From assembly GCA_945947155.1 (NCBI GenBank), contig CAMEXM010000003.1, positions 1 to 61,652 of the forward strand: a DNA stretch of 61,652 bases. Reading direction: 5' to 3'. Made by a program: the position numbers and the translations under genes. Source of the stretch: Polynucleobacter meluiroseus (GTDB lineage Bacteria > Pseudomonadota > Gammaproteobacteria > Burkholderiales > Burkholderiaceae). A model generated the notes under the pieces. The model made no database searches. It was given only the letters and a program-made list of their open reading frames with translations, and was not told where the DNA came from. Shown here piece by piece: positions 34,592-44,463 of the stretch. How positions within the stretch are numbered: position 1 is the stretch's first letter; each line of letters begins with the position of its first letter.

Positions 34592-34828
34592 ATGCCTAAT
34601 AAACACCCCATTAGTGAATGCGTTCAAACCCAATTGCAGCGCTATTTTGCCGACCTTAATGGCAACCCCCCCAATGATGTCTACCACATGGTTTTGAGCG
34701 TGGTGGAAAAACCCATGCTCGAAGTAGTAATGCAGCACGCCAAGCAAAATCAATCGCTGGCTGCCCAATACCTCGGTATTAATCGTAATACGCTCCATAA
34801 AAAGTTAACCGAACATCAACTGATTTAA
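34592..34828 (+). CDS. fis: Fis-family nucleoid-associated DNA-binding protein
   Basis: This is a 78-residue protein matching Fis, an abundant DNA-bending protein that shapes the chromosome and activates rRNA genes in fast growth. The C-terminal helix-turn-helix '[22 protein letters not shown]' is nearly identical to the family consensus. The N-terminal beta-hairpin arm that contacts Hin/Gin invertases in E. coli is shortened, as usual in betaproteobacterial Fis. Co-transcription with dusB 17 bases upstream is likely. purH begins 43 bases downstream. Confidence 0.93.
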   Translation: MPNKHPISECVQTQLQRYFADLNGNPPNDVYHMVLSVVEKPMLEVVMQHAKQNQSLAAQYLGINRNTLHKKLTEHQLI

Positions 34829-34871
34829 AGCGCTGCTCTCATACCCATACTTTGAACGCCTACATACCATC

Positions 34872-36449
34872 ATGATTCGCACCGCACTCTTATCTGTATC
34901 CGACAAAAAGGGTATTGTTCCTTTTGCCCAATCGCTACTTGCTTTGGGAGTCAAGTTAATTTCCACCGGCGGAACAGCCAAGCTCCTTGCGGAAAATGGC
35001 TTACCCGTTACCGAGGTAGCGTCCCTCACCCAGTTCCCAGAAATGCTTGATGGTCGAGTAAAGACCCTGCACCCAATGGTTCACGGAGGCCTACTTGCGC
35101 GCCGCGACTCCAAGGAGCATATGGATGCGATCGCGGCACAGGGCATTGCGCCGATTGATATGCTGGTTATCAATCTTTATCCCTTCAATCAAACCGTAGC
35201 AAAAGCCGATTGCTCTTTTGACGAAGCGGTTGAGAACATTGATATTGGCGGACCGGCGATGCTGCGTGCTGCAGCAAAAAACCATCAGGATGTGACGGTG
35301 CTGATTTCACCGGATGACTACGAGCCTATTTTGACCGAAATGAAGGCGCATCAGAATACGGTTTCGTATGAAAGCAATTTGCGCCTGGCCAAAAAAGTGT
35401 TTGCGCATACCGCTAAGTATGACGGCGCCATTGCAAACTACCTCTCCTCGCTGGGCGGCAATTTAGACCACGCTAGCCGCTCGCCCTTCCCAGAGACCCT
35501 GCACCTGGCCTTTACTAAAGTGCAGGAGATGCGCTACGGGGAGAACCCGCACCAATCGGCTGCGTTTTATCGTGATACGGCTAGCGTTGCAGGTGCTCTC
35601 GCCAATTACCATCAGATTCAGGGCAAAGAGCTGTCTTACAACAATATTGCCGATGCGGATGCCGCATGGGAATGCGTGAAGAGCTTTTCTGCCGATTCTG
35701 CTGCTGCAGCCTGCGTCATCATCAAACACGCCAATCCCTGTGGCGTCGCTACCGGTGTAAGCGGTCTTGAGGCCTATCAAAAAGCCTTTAAAACCGATCC
35801 GAGTTCTGCCTTTGGTGGGATCATTGCATTGAATGTGCCCTGCGATGGCACGATGGCCGAAGCGATCTCTAAGCAATTTGTTGAGGTGTTAATTGCACCC
35901 CACTTTACTGCCGAAGCAAAAGCCCTGTTTGCAAACAAGCAAAATGTGCGTTTACTCGAAATTCCACTCGGCTCGGAATTTAATGCATTCGATATGAAGC
36001 GTGTGGGTGGTGGTTTATTGGTGCAATCACCGGACTTTAAAAATGTCCTGCAATCCGAGCTACGTGTGGTCTCAAAACGCCAGCCGACCCCAACAGAGCT
36101 CACGGACATGATGTTCGCTTGGCGCGTTGCTAAGTTTGTCAAATCCAATGCCATTGTGTATTGCGCCAATGGTATGACTTTGGGTATTGGCGCTGGTCAA
36201 ATGAGCCGGGTTGATTCGGCACGTATGGCCAGTATCAAGGCTGAAAACGCAGGTCTTAGTCTAGCCTCTTCGGCGGTTGCTAGTGATGCGTTTTTCCCGT
36301 TTCGGGATGGCTTGGATGTGGTGGTTTCTGCAGGCGCAAGCTGTGCGATCCAGCCAGGCGGCAGCATGCGCGATGAGGAAATCATCGCCGCTGCAAATGA
36401 GCATGGCATTACGATGGTCTTCACCGGCACCCGCCATTTCCGCCACTAG
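34872..36449 (+). CDS. purH: bifunctional AICAR formyltransferase/IMP cyclohydrolase
   Basis: This is a 525-residue enzyme for the last two steps of IMP synthesis. The N-terminal IMP cyclohydrolase domain (about 1-200) has '[18 protein letters not shown]', '[19 protein letters not shown]' and '[18 protein letters not shown]'. The C-terminal AICAR transformylase domain has '[16 protein letters not shown]', the catalytic Lys-His pair in '[14 protein letters not shown]', '[11 protein letters not shown]' and '[14 protein letters not shown]'. All parts are present at normal length. It lies between fis and ruvC. The gaps (43 and 26 bases) allow readthrough. Confidence 0.98.
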   Translation: MIRTALLSVSDKKGIVPFAQSLLALGVKLISTGGTAKLLAENGLPVTEVASLTQFPEMLDGRVKTLHPMVHGGLLARRDSKEHMDAIAAQGIAPIDMLVINLYPFNQTVAKADCSFDEAVENIDIGGPAMLRAAAKNHQDVTVLISPDDYEPILTEMKAHQNTVSYESNLRLAKKVFAHTAKYDGAIANYLSSLGGNLDHASRSPFPETLHLAFTKVQEMRYGENPHQSAAFYRDTASVAGALANYHQIQGKELSYNNIADADAAWECVKSFSADSAAAACVIIKHANPCGVATGVSGLEAYQKAFKTDPSSAFGGIIALNVPCDGTMAEAISKQFVEVLIAPHFTAEAKALFANKQNVRLLEIPLGSEFNAFDMKRVGGGLLVQSPDFKNVLQSELRVVSKRQPTPTELTDMMFAWRVAKFVKSNAIVYCANGMTLGIGAGQMSRVDSARMASIKAENAGLSLASSAVASDAFFPFRDGLDVVVSAGASCAIQPGGSMRDEEIIAAANEHGITMVFTGTRHFRH

Positions 36450-36475
36450 AACCAAACGGGCATTGACAGAAACCC

Positions 36476-36985
36476 ATGCGCTGGATCGGAATTGACCCTG
36501 GACTTCGCACAACTGGCTTTGGCATCATTGATGTGGATGGCCAGAAAATGACCTACGTAGCCTCTGGAACAATCGAAAGCGGCGACCCCAAGAAAGGCCT
36601 TCCTGAGCGCCTAGGCACCTTGTATAACGGCGTTAAAGAAGTCTTAGACACTTACCATCCCGAATCGGCTGCGATTGAAGAGGTCTTTTTAAACGTCAAT
36701 CCACGCTCTACCCTGATGCTAGGGCAAGCCAGGGGGTCGGTCATTGCTGCCCTCGTATCTGCCAAGCTTAGCGTGGCCGAATACAGCGCCCTGCGTGTCA
36801 AGCAGTCGATTGTCGGTACGGGGCGGGCTACCAAGCCGCAAGTGCAAGAAATGGTGAAGCGCTTACTGCGCTTAAGCCGCGCGCCCGGTAAAGATGCATC
36901 CGATGCATTGGGTGTCGCCATCTGCGCTGCACACCACTATCGCTTACCTGCAGCCCTCAAACCCAAGCCCTCAAGCAAAGAGTAA
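36476..36985 (+). CDS. ruvC: Holliday junction resolvase RuvC
   Basis: This is a 169-residue endonuclease that cuts four-way DNA junctions symmetrically. The acidic catalytic residues appear in '[18 protein letters not shown]' (Asp), '[23 protein letters not shown]' (Glu) and '[18 protein letters not shown]' (two Asp). It begins 26 bases after purH and is 9 bases from ruvA. It is the first gene of ruvCAB, placed in the order in which the resolvase complex is usually encoded in betaproteobacteria. Confidence 0.97.
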   Translation: MRWIGIDPGLRTTGFGIIDVDGQKMTYVASGTIESGDPKKGLPERLGTLYNGVKEVLDTYHPESAAIEEVFLNVNPRSTLMLGQARGSVIAALVSAKLSVAEYSALRVKQSIVGTGRATKPQVQEMVKRLLRLSRAPGKDASDALGVAICAAHHYRLPAALKPKPSSKE

Positions 36986-36994
36986 GATCACCCC

Positions 36995-37576
36995 ATGATT
37001 GGACGCATTCAAGGTACTTTAATTGCTGTACATCCACCGCGCTTAGTGGTGGATTGCCATGGCGTTGGTTATGAAATTGATGTACCCATGAGCACCCTTT
37101 ATCTATTACCTGGCATCAACCACACCATTACCTTGCTGACGCATTTTCAAGTGCGTGAAGACGCACAACAACTCTTTGGTTTTGGCACAGAATCCGAGCG
37201 CGAGGCCTTTCGGGCGCTGATTAAAATTAGTGGTGTTGGCTCGCGTACGGCGCTTGCCGTTTTATCCGGCATGAGTGTGAATGAACTGGCCCAAGCAATT
37301 GCCCTGCAAGAACCGGGTCGCTTCACCCAAGTTCCGGGGATTGGCAAAAAAACTGCCGAGCGCCTCTTGCTTGAACTCAAAGGAAAACTGGGTCCTGATT
37401 TAGGTCAAGGCGTGGGGGCAGCAGTAATTGCGCAGCCCAGCAGCGAAGTGCTGCAAGCATTGCTTTCCTTGGGATACTCTGAAAAGGAAGCACTTTTGGC
37501 AATTAAACAAATCAGTCCCGATGCCTCGGTATCAGAAGGCATTCGTCAGGGCTTAAAGTATTTATCCAAAGTGTAG
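36995..37576 (+). CDS. ruvA: Holliday junction DNA helicase subunit RuvA
   Basis: This is a 193-residue tetrameric DNA-binding protein that holds the Holliday junction and recruits RuvB. Domain I is an OB fold ('[31 protein letters not shown]', '[16 protein letters not shown]'). Domain II has two helix-hairpin-helix motifs ('[19 protein letters not shown]' and '[20 protein letters not shown]'). Domain III is the RuvB-contacting helical end ('[17 protein letters not shown]'). It lies between ruvC (9 bases) and ruvB (27 bases). Confidence 0.98.
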   Translation: MIGRIQGTLIAVHPPRLVVDCHGVGYEIDVPMSTLYLLPGINHTITLLTHFQVREDAQQLFGFGTESEREAFRALIKISGVGSRTALAVLSGMSVNELAQAIALQEPGRFTQVPGIGKKTAERLLLELKGKLGPDLGQGVGAAVIAQPSSEVLQALLSLGYSEKEALLAIKQISPDASVSEGIRQGLKYLSKV

Positions 37577-37603
37577 ATTGCACGAAACGAATACACTCTC
37601 ATC

Positions 37604-38674
37604 ATGGCCATACACACCGACGATTTAAGCGCTCTACCGGATGATCTTCCGGTTGAAGGAGATCGACTGGTTAGTGGCTCGGCAGGCAATGCAGAAGCTG
37701 TCTTTGAGCGCGCCTTACGGCCGCGCCAGCTCGATGAATACGTTGGCCAAACCAAAGCCCGCTCGCAGCTAGAAATCTTTATTAGCGCGACGCGTGCGCG
37801 CAATGAAGCGCTCGATCACGTCTTACTCTTTGGACCGCCTGGTTTAGGTAAAACGACATTGGCACATATCATTGCCCGCGAACTCGGTGTGAACTTGCGC
37901 CAAACCAGCGGCCCCGTACTCGATCGCCCAGGCGATCTAGCAGCCCTACTCACTAATTTAGAAGCGAACGACGTTCTCTTTATCGATGAGATTCATCGCT
38001 TATCACCCGTTGTAGAAGAGATTCTGTACCCTGCTCTAGAGGACTATGCGCTTGACATCATGATCGGCGAAGGTCCTGCCGCGCGCAGTGTGAAGCTGGA
38101 TCTCAAACCCTTTACCTTAATTGGTGCTACGACACGTGCCGGCATGCTTACCAACCCATTGCGCGACCGTTTTGGTATTGTGGCGCGCCTGGAGTTTTAT
38201 ACAACCGATGAGCTCACCCTGATTGTGGAGCGTTCTGCCAATTTACTGAAAGCCAAGATTGATCCGAGTGGCGCTACTGAAATCGCCCGGCGTGCACGCG
38301 GCACGCCACGAATTGCCAATCGCTTGTTGCGACGGGTACGTGACTTTGCCGAAGTCAAGGGTACTGGTGTTATCACCAAAGCCATGGCCGACGCTGCTTT
38401 GGCGATGCTCGATGTTGATCCCAGTGGGTTTGATGTGATGGACCGTAAATTACTCGAAGCAATCCTGCATAAGTTTGATGGCGGCCCTGTTGGGATTGAT
38501 AACCTGGCTGCAGCAATTGGTGAAGAGCGCGATACGATTGAAGACGTTCTCGAACCGTATCTGATTCAGCAGGGCTATTTGCAGCGCACTTCGCGTGGCC
38601 GCATTGCTACGCGCTTAGCATATGCGCACTTTGGCTTAACACCGCCAAGCAATAACCTCGACCTACTTACATAG
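37604..38674 (+). CDS. ruvB: Holliday junction branch migration ATPase RuvB
   Basis: This is a 356-residue AAA+ motor. Walker A is '[17 protein letters not shown]', Walker B '[10 protein letters not shown]', sensor 1 '[21 protein letters not shown]' and arginine finger/sensor 2 '[19 protein letters not shown]', followed by a winged-helix C-terminus ('[15 protein letters not shown]'). There is no ribosome-binding site before the ATG, and TACACT lies six bases upstream, so an internal leaderless start is conceivable in addition to readthrough from ruvA. It converges with tyrS, with the stops seven bases apart. Confidence 0.98.
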   Translation: MAIHTDDLSALPDDLPVEGDRLVSGSAGNAEAVFERALRPRQLDEYVGQTKARSQLEIFISATRARNEALDHVLLFGPPGLGKTTLAHIIARELGVNLRQTSGPVLDRPGDLAALLTNLEANDVLFIDEIHRLSPVVEEILYPALEDYALDIMIGEGPAARSVKLDLKPFTLIGATTRAGMLTNPLRDRFGIVARLEFYTTDELTLIVERSANLLKAKIDPSGATEIARRARGTPRIANRLLRRVRDFAEVKGTGVITKAMADAALAMLDVDPSGFDVMDRKLLEAILHKFDGGPVGIDNLAAAIGEERDTIEDVLEPYLIQQGYLQRTSRGRIATRLAYAHFGLTPPSNNLDLLT

Positions 38675-38680
38675 ACTGAT

Positions 38681-39913
38681 TTAGCTCAGCGTCACTTTCA
38701 CAAAACGACGCTTACCCACCTGCAACACAAAAGATCCTGCAGCGACTTGTAATCCTTTATCGCTAATCACCGTTCCATCAATCCGCACCCCGCCTTGCTC
38801 AATATTGCGATTGGCTTCTGCATTCGAGGGCGCTAAGCCCGTCATCTTGATTAAAACAGTAATACCGAGCGGCGCGCCCGATAAGGTGACTTCGGGAACG
38901 TCGTCTGGAATACCGCCTTTGGCGCGATGATTAAAATCCTCAAGGGCTTTTTCTGCTGCCGCCTGCGAATGAAAGCGAGCCACGATTTCTTGAGCAAGGA
39001 GTACTTTGCAGTCACGCGGATTGCGGCCGGCCGCCACTTCTTGCTTCATTAAATCAATTTCAGCAAGCGGTCTAAATGACAGCAATGTGAAGTAGCTCCA
39101 CATCAATTCATCGGAAATACTCATGAGCTTGCCAAACATCTCGTTTGGCTGTTCACTGATGCCAACGTAATTGGCCTTGGATTTGCTCATCTTCTCAACA
39201 CCGTCAAGACCAACGAGCAATGGCATGGTCAAAATACACTGTGGCTCTTGACCATATTCCCGTTGCAACTCACGGCCGACGAGTAGATTGAATTTCTGGT
39301 CTGTGCCGCCCAGCTCCAAATCGCTCTTTAAAGCTACGGAGTCGTAGCCTTGCATTAGCGGATACAGAAATTCGTGTACCGAAATCGGTACACCCGAGCG
39401 ATAGCGCTTTGTAAAGTCATCGCGCTCGAGCATCCGTGCGACGGTATAGCGTGCCGCCAACTGAATCATGCCGCGCGCACACAGCGGATCACACCACTCG
39501 CTGTTGTAACGGACTTCGGTTTTAGTTGGATCAAGCACCAGGCTAGCTTGCTTGTAATAGGTTTGGGCATTTTCAGCAATGGCTTCTGCTGTTAGCGGTG
39601 GCCGCGTTGCGTTTCTGCCCGAAGGATCGCCGATCATGCTCGTGAAATCGCCAATCAAGAAAATCACGGTATGGCCCAAGTCTTGCAATTGTCGCAACTT
39701 ATTTAGAACGACCGTATGCCCCAAATGAATGTCCGGCGCGGTTGGATCGAGGCCCAGCTTAATTCGCAATGGTGTTTTCGTAGCCTGGCTACGGGCTAGC
39801 TTGGCTAGCCAATCGGCTTCGACCAAAAGTTCGTCACACCCCCGTTTTGTTACCTCTAGGGCAGCAAAAACGTCAGGGGTTAGTGGGTATTTCGATTCTG
39901 GGGTAGCCGCCAT
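38681..39913 (-). CDS. tyrS: tyrosyl-tRNA synthetase
   Basis: This is a 410-residue class I synthetase. The HIGH motif is '[21 protein letters not shown]', and the KMSKS motif is '[14 protein letters not shown]'. Other landmarks are '[21 protein letters not shown]' and '[16 protein letters not shown]' for tyrosine and ATP binding. The C-terminus holds an S4 RNA-binding domain ('[21 protein letters not shown]'). It is of the TyrZ/TyrRS type found in many beta- and gammaproteobacteria. It is divergent from anmK with 88 bases between. Confidence 0.97.
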   Translation of the reverse strand: MAATPESKYPLTPDVFAALEVTKRGCDELLVEADWLAKLARSQATKTPLRIKLGLDPTAPDIHLGHTVVLNKLRQLQDLGHTVIFLIGDFTSMIGDPSGRNATRPPLTAEAIAENAQTYYKQASLVLDPTKTEVRYNSEWCDPLCARGMIQLAARYTVARMLERDDFTKRYRSGVPISVHEFLYPLMQGYDSVALKSDLELGGTDQKFNLLVGRELQREYGQEPQCILTMPLLVGLDGVEKMSKSKANYVGISEQPNEMFGKLMSISDELMWSYFTLLSFRPLAEIDLMKQEVAAGRNPRDCKVLLAQEIVARFHSQAAAEKALEDFNHRAKGGIPDDVPEVTLSGAPLGITVLIKMTGLAPSNAEANRNIEQGGVRIDGTVISDKGLQVAAGSFVLQVGKRRFVKVTLS

Positions 39914-40001
39914 ACTGATTCAATTATCGAGTTCGGTTAAATTAGGGTTTCAGTTACGATAATCGTATTGTCGCATTCCTCAGAATAGAGTCAGCTACTG
40001 C

Positions 40002-41132
40002 ATGCATAAGTTCCACTCCCTTTATATCGGCATGATGTCTGGCACGAGCCTTGACGGGATTGATGCGGTGCTTGCCGAAATTGGTCCCGATGGCCAGGCC
40101 CAACTCCTCGGGGCTGTGAGTACCCCTTTTGCACCCCCGCTCCGACAAGCCTTATTTGCCCTCCAAACGCCTGGCGATAATGAAATCCACCGCGAGCATT
40201 TAGCTGCGAATGCCTTGGCAATGGCGTATGCGGACCTGGTCAAACGATTGCTAACCGATAGTAAACGGCAGTCATCCGAGATCAGCGCCATTGGCGCGCA
40301 TGGGCAAACCATTCGGCACCAAGCAGGCCCCAACACCGCACTGGCTTATACGCATCAAACTCTGAACCCCGCATTACTGGCGGAACTCACTGGCATTGAT
40401 GTGATTGCGGACTTTCGGAGCCGTGATCTCGCTGCGGGCGGCCATGGCGCCCCTTTGGTGCCAGCATTTCATGCGCAACAATTTGCAGGCGATAAAAACA
40501 CGGCTGTACTGAACCTCGGCGGTATCGCCAACCTAACGCTCCTTCCGCAGACTGGCGCTGTCACTGGCTTTGATTGTGGCCCCGGTAACATGCTGATGGA
40601 TGCATGGATTGCAAAACACCACGGGCATGCCTTTGATCAGGATGGTGCTTGGGCAGCCCAAGGTACGGTGATTGAGTCCCTACTGGAGAGTATGTTGGCA
40701 GATCCTTTTTTTGCTAAAGTGCCTCCCAAAAGCACCGGTCGGGATGACTTTCATCTACCGTGGTTAGAAAAGCAACTGGGCAGCAACGCCTTTAGGGCAG
40801 AGGATGTACAAGCCACGCTATTGCGCCTCACTGTGACTGCAGCGCTGCAATCCATTCACGTATATGCACCGCAAACCGAAGTCCTGATTGTGTGTGGCGG
40901 CGGAGTTCGCAACACCGCACTTCTAAATGGACTACGCGACCATGCGCAAACGGTTTTCAGCCATGCTCCTGAAGTCCGCAGCAGCGAAGCAAATGGAGTC
41001 GATCCACAACTGGTTGAGGCCCTCGCCTTTGCATGGCTAGCGTGGGCGCACAAAACAAAACGGCCAGCAAATCTGCCGGCCGTTACGGGAGCAAGTGGGC
41101 CTCGAATCTTAGGCGCTTGCTACCCTGCTTAA
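40002..41132 (+). CDS. anmK: anhydro-N-acetylmuramic acid kinase
   Basis: This is a 376-residue ATP-dependent enzyme of the hexokinase/Hsp70 fold. It opens the 1,6-anhydro ring of recycled anhMurNAc and phosphorylates it to MurNAc-6-phosphate. 'YIGMMSGTSLDGIDAVLAEI' is the ATP loop, followed by 'GAHGQTIRHQ', 'VIADFRSRDLAAGGHGAPLVPAFH', 'VLNLGGIANLTLL' and 'FDCGPGNMLMDAW'. It stands alone next to erpA but belongs to the same recycling route as amgK/murU, ten kilobases away. The route also needs a MurNAc-6-P phosphatase (MupP), not seen here. Confidence 0.96.
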   Translation: MHKFHSLYIGMMSGTSLDGIDAVLAEIGPDGQAQLLGAVSTPFAPPLRQALFALQTPGDNEIHREHLAANALAMAYADLVKRLLTDSKRQSSEISAIGAHGQTIRHQAGPNTALAYTHQTLNPALLAELTGIDVIADFRSRDLAAGGHGAPLVPAFHAQQFAGDKNTAVLNLGGIANLTLLPQTGAVTGFDCGPGNMLMDAWIAKHHGHAFDQDGAWAAQGTVIESLLESMLADPFFAKVPPKSTGRDDFHLPWLEKQLGSNAFRAEDVQATLLRLTVTAALQSIHVYAPQTEVLIVCGGGVRNTALLNGLRDHAQTVFSHAPEVRSSEANGVDPQLVEALAFAWLAWAHKTKRPANLPAVTGASGPRILGACYPA

Positions 41133-41142
41133 AGGCAATAGC

Positions 41143-41517
41143 TTATGCGGAGAAAGATGATCCGCAACCACAGGTTGTGGTGGCATTGGGGTTCTTGATT
41201 ACAAATTGCGAACCATTGATATCTTCTTTGTAATCGATCTCGGCACCAACGAGGTACTGAAAGCTCATTGAATCGACCAATAGCGTTACGCCATTTTTAT
41301 CAAAAGCGGTGTCGTCTTCGTTCACAGCATCATCAAAAGTGAAGCCATACTGAAATCCAGAACATCCGCCGCCTTGAACAAATACGCGCAGCTTTAATTC
41401 AGGGTTACCTTCTTCGGCAATCAGATCAGCTACCTTTGCTGCTGCACTGTCGGTAAAGACCAATGGAATGGGCGGCTCAGCAAGATCGTTGGATTGGGTT
41501 GTAGCAACTTGTGTCAT
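41143..41517 (-). CDS. erpA: iron-sulfur cluster insertion protein ErpA
   Basis: This is a 124-residue A-type Fe-S carrier that delivers clusters to target enzymes, including those of isoprenoid synthesis. The three cluster cysteines lie in '[18 protein letters not shown]' and '[12 protein letters not shown]'. '[12 protein letters not shown]' and the C-terminal C-G-C-G-S-S-F are diagnostic of A-type carriers. ErpA rather than IscA is favoured because it stands alone, away from any isc genes, and argC is its upstream neighbour, as in other betaproteobacteria. Its 3' end faces anmK ten bases away. Confidence 0.93.
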   Translation of the reverse strand: MTQVATTQSNDLAEPPIPLVFTDSAAAKVADLIAEEGNPELKLRVFVQGGGCSGFQYGFTFDDAVNEDDTAFDKNGVTLLVDSMSFQYLVGAEIDYKEDINGSQFVIKNPNATTTCGCGSSFSA

Positions 41518-41561
41518 AAATGACTCCTAGTTCAAAAGTGTTTCCTTATTTTAGGCTCTAA

Positions 41562-41590
41562 ATGCCCGCAGTGGCATAAGGGCATCTAAA
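41562..41590 (-). terminator. hairpin after argC, possible terminator
   Basis: On the minus strand 'ATGCCC' and 'GGGCAT' enclose 12 bases and are followed by TTTAG. It begins about 20 bases after the argC stop. The stem is short and the T run is poor, so this is a weak call. Confidence 0.35.
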
Positions 41591-41606
41591 ACGCACTAAT
41601 ACCACT

Positions 41607-42665
41607 TTAAGGCGTGAGGGCAATTTGGGTCAAGCCCATGGTCTCCGGCAGCCCAAACATCAAATTAAGGCACTGTACGCCTTGGCCTGAGGCCCCTTTA
41701 ACCAGATTGTCCTCCACCACCAAAATCACCAGGGTATCGCCATTTCCGGGACGATGGATCGCAATTCGCAGGCCATTGCTGCCGCGTACTGACCGGGTTT
41801 CGGGGTGGCTACCGGAAGGCATCACATCCACGAAAGGCTCGTCTTTATAAAATTGCTCAAAAACCGCCTGAAAGTCGACGTCTTTGCCGTCCTCGGTAAT
41901 GCGTGCATACAAGGTCGAGTGAATCCCCCGAATCATGGGTGTGAGGTGCGGAACAAAGGTCAGGCCAATTTGATCGGATTGGGCAATGGCTTTTAAGCCT
42001 TGGGTGATTTCAGGGCTATGGCGATGGCCTTTAACGGCATAGGCCTTAAAGTTATCGCTGGCCTCAGCCATTAAGGTGCCGACCTCGGCTTTGCGGCCAG
42101 CGCCGGAAGTGCCCGACTTGGAATCAGAAATCAAATGCAGTCCATCAATCCAGTGCTTACCGCCTGTCGACTTCGGCGACAAGAGCGGGGCAAAACCCAA
42201 CTGCACCGAGGTCGGATAGCAACCTGCCAAACCGACTACGCGCGCCTGTTTAATCGCCTCACGATTGATTTCAGGGAGGCCATAAACCGCTTCTGCCAAA
42301 ATCGCGGGGCAGGCATGCGGCATGCCATACCACTGGGCAAATTCAGCAGTGTCTTTTAAACGGAAGTCTGCCGCCAAATCGAGCACCTTCACACCGGCAG
42401 CCAGCAATGATTCTGCTTGCGACATTGCGACTCCATGCGGTGTTGCAAAAAACACGGCATCACACTGATCCAGCTTGGCATCGTCTGGTGTAGAAAATTT
42501 CAAGTCTATTCGGCCGCGCAACGAGTGAAATAGATCGGCAACCGGCATACCGGCCTCGGTACGCGATGTGATTGCCTGAATGGTGACCTGGGGATGCTGT
42601 GCGAGTAAACGCAAGAGCTCTACCCCGGTGTATCCCGTTCCGCCAACAATGCCTACTTTAATCAT
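41607..42665 (-). CDS. argC: N-acetyl-gamma-glutamyl-phosphate reductase
   Basis: This is a 352-residue NADPH-dependent reductase of the arginine pathway. It forms N-acetylglutamate semialdehyde. The N-terminal dinucleotide loop '[18 protein letters not shown]' and the catalytic cysteine segment '[19 protein letters not shown]' are clear. '[12 protein letters not shown]' and '[11 protein letters not shown]' follow, and the C-terminus is complete. It lies downstream of rpsI, from which it is separated by a strong terminator. This neighbourhood (rplM-rpsI-erpA-argC) occurs in other betaproteobacteria. Confidence 0.96.
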   Translation of the reverse strand: MIKVGIVGGTGYTGVELLRLLAQHPQVTIQAITSRTEAGMPVADLFHSLRGRIDLKFSTPDDAKLDQCDAVFFATPHGVAMSQAESLLAAGVKVLDLAADFRLKDTAEFAQWYGMPHACPAILAEAVYGLPEINREAIKQARVVGLAGCYPTSVQLGFAPLLSPKSTGGKHWIDGLHLISDSKSGTSGAGRKAEVGTLMAEASDNFKAYAVKGHRHSPEITQGLKAIAQSDQIGLTFVPHLTPMIRGIHSTLYARITEDGKDVDFQAVFEQFYKDEPFVDVMPSGSHPETRSVRGSNGLRIAIHRPGNGDTLVILVVEDNLVKGASGQGVQCLNLMFGLPETMGLTQIALTP

Positions 42666-42743
42666 CCCATTCTCCCAAATGCGCTTAATCCAAATTATCG
42701 TACAGCGCTTGTTGCGCCATTCTTATTTGTACCCTGATTGTAG

Positions 42744-42773
42744 AAACAAAAAGGGCCGCTTGCGCGACCCTTT
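42744..42773 (-). terminator. Rho-independent terminator of rplM-rpsI
   Basis: On the minus strand 'AAAGGGTCGC' and 'GCGGCCCTTT' form a 10-bp stem (one G-T pair) with a GCAA tetraloop, followed by a T run. It is 27 bases after the rpsI stop and separates the ribosomal genes from argC. A strong call. Confidence 0.9.
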
Positions 42774-42799
42774 CAGCAAAACAGAGCGACTGAAAGAAA

Positions 42800-43201
42800 T
42801 TAGCGCTTGCTGAACTGCTTACGACGACGCGCGCCGTGCAGACCAACCTTCTTACGCTCAACTTCACGAGCATCGCGTGTGACCAAGCCTGCTTTTGACA
42901 GGGCTGGTTTTAGTGCGTTGTCGTAGTCAATTAATGCGCGCGTCACACCGTGACGCACTGCGCCTGCTTGACCAGTTTCACCGCCACCGCTCACGTTCAC
43001 TTTGATGTCAAAGGTGGTGAGGTGGGCTGTCAGCGCCAAAGGCTGACGCGCAATCATGCGGGATGTCTCGCGGGCGAAATAAATGTCAATCGGCTTACCG
43101 TTAACCGTGATTTCACCTTTGCCTGATTTGATAAAGACGCGGGCAACAGAGCTCTTGCGACGACCTGTACCGTAGTTCCAATTTCCGTAATTAATAGCCA
43201 T
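42800..43201 (-). CDS. rpsI: 30S ribosomal protein S9
   Basis: This is a 133-residue small-subunit protein whose C-terminal tail reaches the P-site tRNA. '[16 protein letters not shown]', '[10 protein letters not shown]'-like sequence, '[24 protein letters not shown]' and the basic end '[10 protein letters not shown]' are highly conserved. It follows rplM by nine bases, the standard two-gene operon, and ends in a strong terminator. Confidence 0.98.
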   Translation of the reverse strand: MAINYGNWNYGTGRRKSSVARVFIKSGKGEITVNGKPIDIYFARETSRMIARQPLALTAHLTTFDIKVNVSGGGETGQAGAVRHGVTRALIDYDNALKPALSKAGLVTRDAREVERKKVGLHGARRRKQFSKR

Positions 43202-43210
43202 ATGGTTTCC

Positions 43211-43639
43211 TTAGATCTCGAGCACTTTAGGCTGTTGAGCCGTATGCGGATGAGTAGCGTCGCCGTAGACTTTCAATTTCTTGATCATGGCGTAGCCGAG
43301 TGGGCCTTTAGGCAACATACCCTTCACAGCCTTCTCGAGTGCGCGACCAGGAAAGCGGTCTTGCATCTTATCGAAGTTGGTCGAGCTAATACCGCCAGGG
43401 TATCCGCTGTGACGGTAATAAATTTTGTTCAAGCCTTTGGTGCCAGTGACACGCAGCTTAGATGAATTGATAACGACAATGAAGTCGCCCGTATCAACGT
43501 GGGGGGTGAATTCAGGTTTGTGCTTGCCGCGTAAACGGTGTGCCACTTCACTGGCGACACGACCGAGGACTTTGTCCGTAGCGTCAATCACGAACCAATC
43601 ACGCTTCACCTCATGGGATTTTGCGGAAAAAGTTTTCAT
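43211..43639 (-). CDS. rplM: 50S ribosomal protein L13
   Basis: This is a 142-residue early-assembly protein of the large subunit. '[28 protein letters not shown]' at the N-terminus and '[30 protein letters not shown]', 'YRHSGYPGG' and '[31 protein letters not shown]' mark it clearly. Together with rpsI it forms a transcription unit. The upstream gap to the next gene is 384 bases and contains a candidate small RNA on the same strand, whose terminator lies 160 bases before the rplM start. Confidence 0.98.
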   Translation of the reverse strand: MKTFSAKSHEVKRDWFVIDATDKVLGRVASEVAHRLRGKHKPEFTPHVDTGDFIVVINSSKLRVTGTKGLNKIYYRHSGYPGGISSTNFDKMQDRFPGRALEKAVKGMLPKGPLGYAMIKKLKVYGDATHPHTAQQPKVLEI

Positions 43640-43798
43640 GATTTTCTCAAATTGTTATAGTCAAAAAATTACCTTCAATTCAATCATTCGCCCTTTGGCC
43701 CTGCTTATGGTTGCAGGCTCGCAGATTGATCAATTAAACTGACACAACAACTACCGCTGACTAGATCGGTAATTTAGTAAAGCCTTAAATTGTAACCC

Positions 43799-43902
43799 AA
43801 AAAAACCCAGGAACGAGTCCTGGGCTGGAATCCACCGATGTTTGGGTGGAGGAGACAATTGCAGGCAACTGATCAATGTATGTTACATAACCTGCCGTCA
43901 AT
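43799..43902 (-). ncRNA. candidate small RNA between osmC and rplM
   Basis: This stretch has no ORF but has a complete transcription unit on the minus strand. A promoter-like pair (see next entry) would start transcription near 43902. The ~104-nt RNA would contain a hairpin formed by 'GCAGG...CCTGC', then a single-stranded pyrimidine stretch 'TTGTCTCCTCCACCC', then a 6-bp hairpin (TCCACC/GGTGGA, 43831-43850), then a terminator hairpin CCCAGGA/TCCTGGG (43806-43824) with seven T. The CU-rich stretch resembles an anti-Shine-Dalgarno motif (CCUCC). It is partly within the hairpin. I do not recognise the family. The function of pairing with ribosome-binding sites is inference. Alternatively it is a leader of rplM-rpsI ending in an attenuator. 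Confidence 0.6.
43806..43824 (-). terminator. terminator of the candidate small RNA
   Basis: On the minus strand CCCAGGA and TCCTGGG form a perfect 7-bp stem with a 5-base loop, followed by seven T (43799-43805). No coding gene on this strand ends upstream of it, so it must end a non-coding transcript or attenuate the rplM leader. Confidence 0.85.
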
Positions 43903-43908
43903 AGGGTT

Positions 43909-43937
43909 ATTTTATTCATAATTATGTTGCAATGCAA
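43909..43937 (-). promoter_or_regulatory. promoter of the candidate small RNA
   Basis: On the minus strand TTGCAT (43937-43932) and TAAAAT (43914-43909) are exactly 17 bases apart, in an AT-rich stretch. The -10 box matches consensus 5/6, the -35 box 3/6. A start about seven bases after the -10 falls near 43902. Confidence 0.55.
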
Positions 43938-44023
43938 GAAATCTTTTTAGTAGCGTAGTTATCATAATTTTAATCGTAAATAATTGTTTATATTAACTAA
44001 TTTTGAAGTAAGGATTCACTAAT

Positions 44024-44446
44024 ATGGAATGCAAAGTCACTTGGCAAGGCGCTGGAACCATGGCCTTTACTGCCGAAACCGGCAGTGGCCACCAGCTTCA
44101 AATGGATGGCCCACCCGATGCAGGAGGCAAAAATGGGGCTGCGCGGCCCATGGAATTACTCCTCGCCGGTACTGGCGGGTGCTCGGCGTTTGACGTAGTT
44201 TTAATCCTCCAGCGGGCCAGACAGGCAGTAAGCGGGTGCGAAGTAGCTTTAACGGCAGAGCGAGCTGAAGTCGAGCCCAAGGTCTTTACCAAAATTAATC
44301 TGCACTTCACCGTCAAAGGGAAGGACTTGGATCCGGGCAAAGTCTCTCGAGCCGTGCAGCTTTCCCATGAAAAATACTGCTCTGCCACCACCATGCTCGC
44401 CAAAATGGCTGAAATTACTTACAGCATTGATGTTGTAGCGGAGTAA
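44024..44446 (+). CDS. OsmC-family peroxiredoxin-like protein
   Basis: This is a 140-residue protein of the OsmC/Ohr superfamily, nearest to the YhfA type. OsmC-fold proteins are small dimeric thiol-dependent peroxidases. Two cysteines are typical: 'LLAGTGGCSAFDVVLILQRARQ' holds the first and 'SHEKYCSATTMLAKMAEITY' the second. 'GAARPMELLLAGTGGC' is a conserved helix start. The YhfA group is less well characterised than Ohr, and its substrate is unknown. A ribosome-binding site 'AAGGA' stands about nine bases before the ATG. It converges with rnpB, whose 3' end lies 18 bases past this stop. Confidence 0.92.
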   Translation: MECKVTWQGAGTMAFTAETGSGHQLQMDGPPDAGGKNGAARPMELLLAGTGGCSAFDVVLILQRARQAVSGCEVALTAERAEVEPKVFTKINLHFTVKGKDLDPGKVSRAVQLSHEKYCSATTMLAKMAEITYSIDVVAE

Positions 44447-44463
44447 GCAGCAAAAGCGAAAGT

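Noticed and set aside
39956-39966. Inverted repeat ACGATAATCGT between tyrS and anmK as an operator
   Set aside because: The arms are only five bases and AT-rich. Such repeats occur by chance and no regulator is linked.
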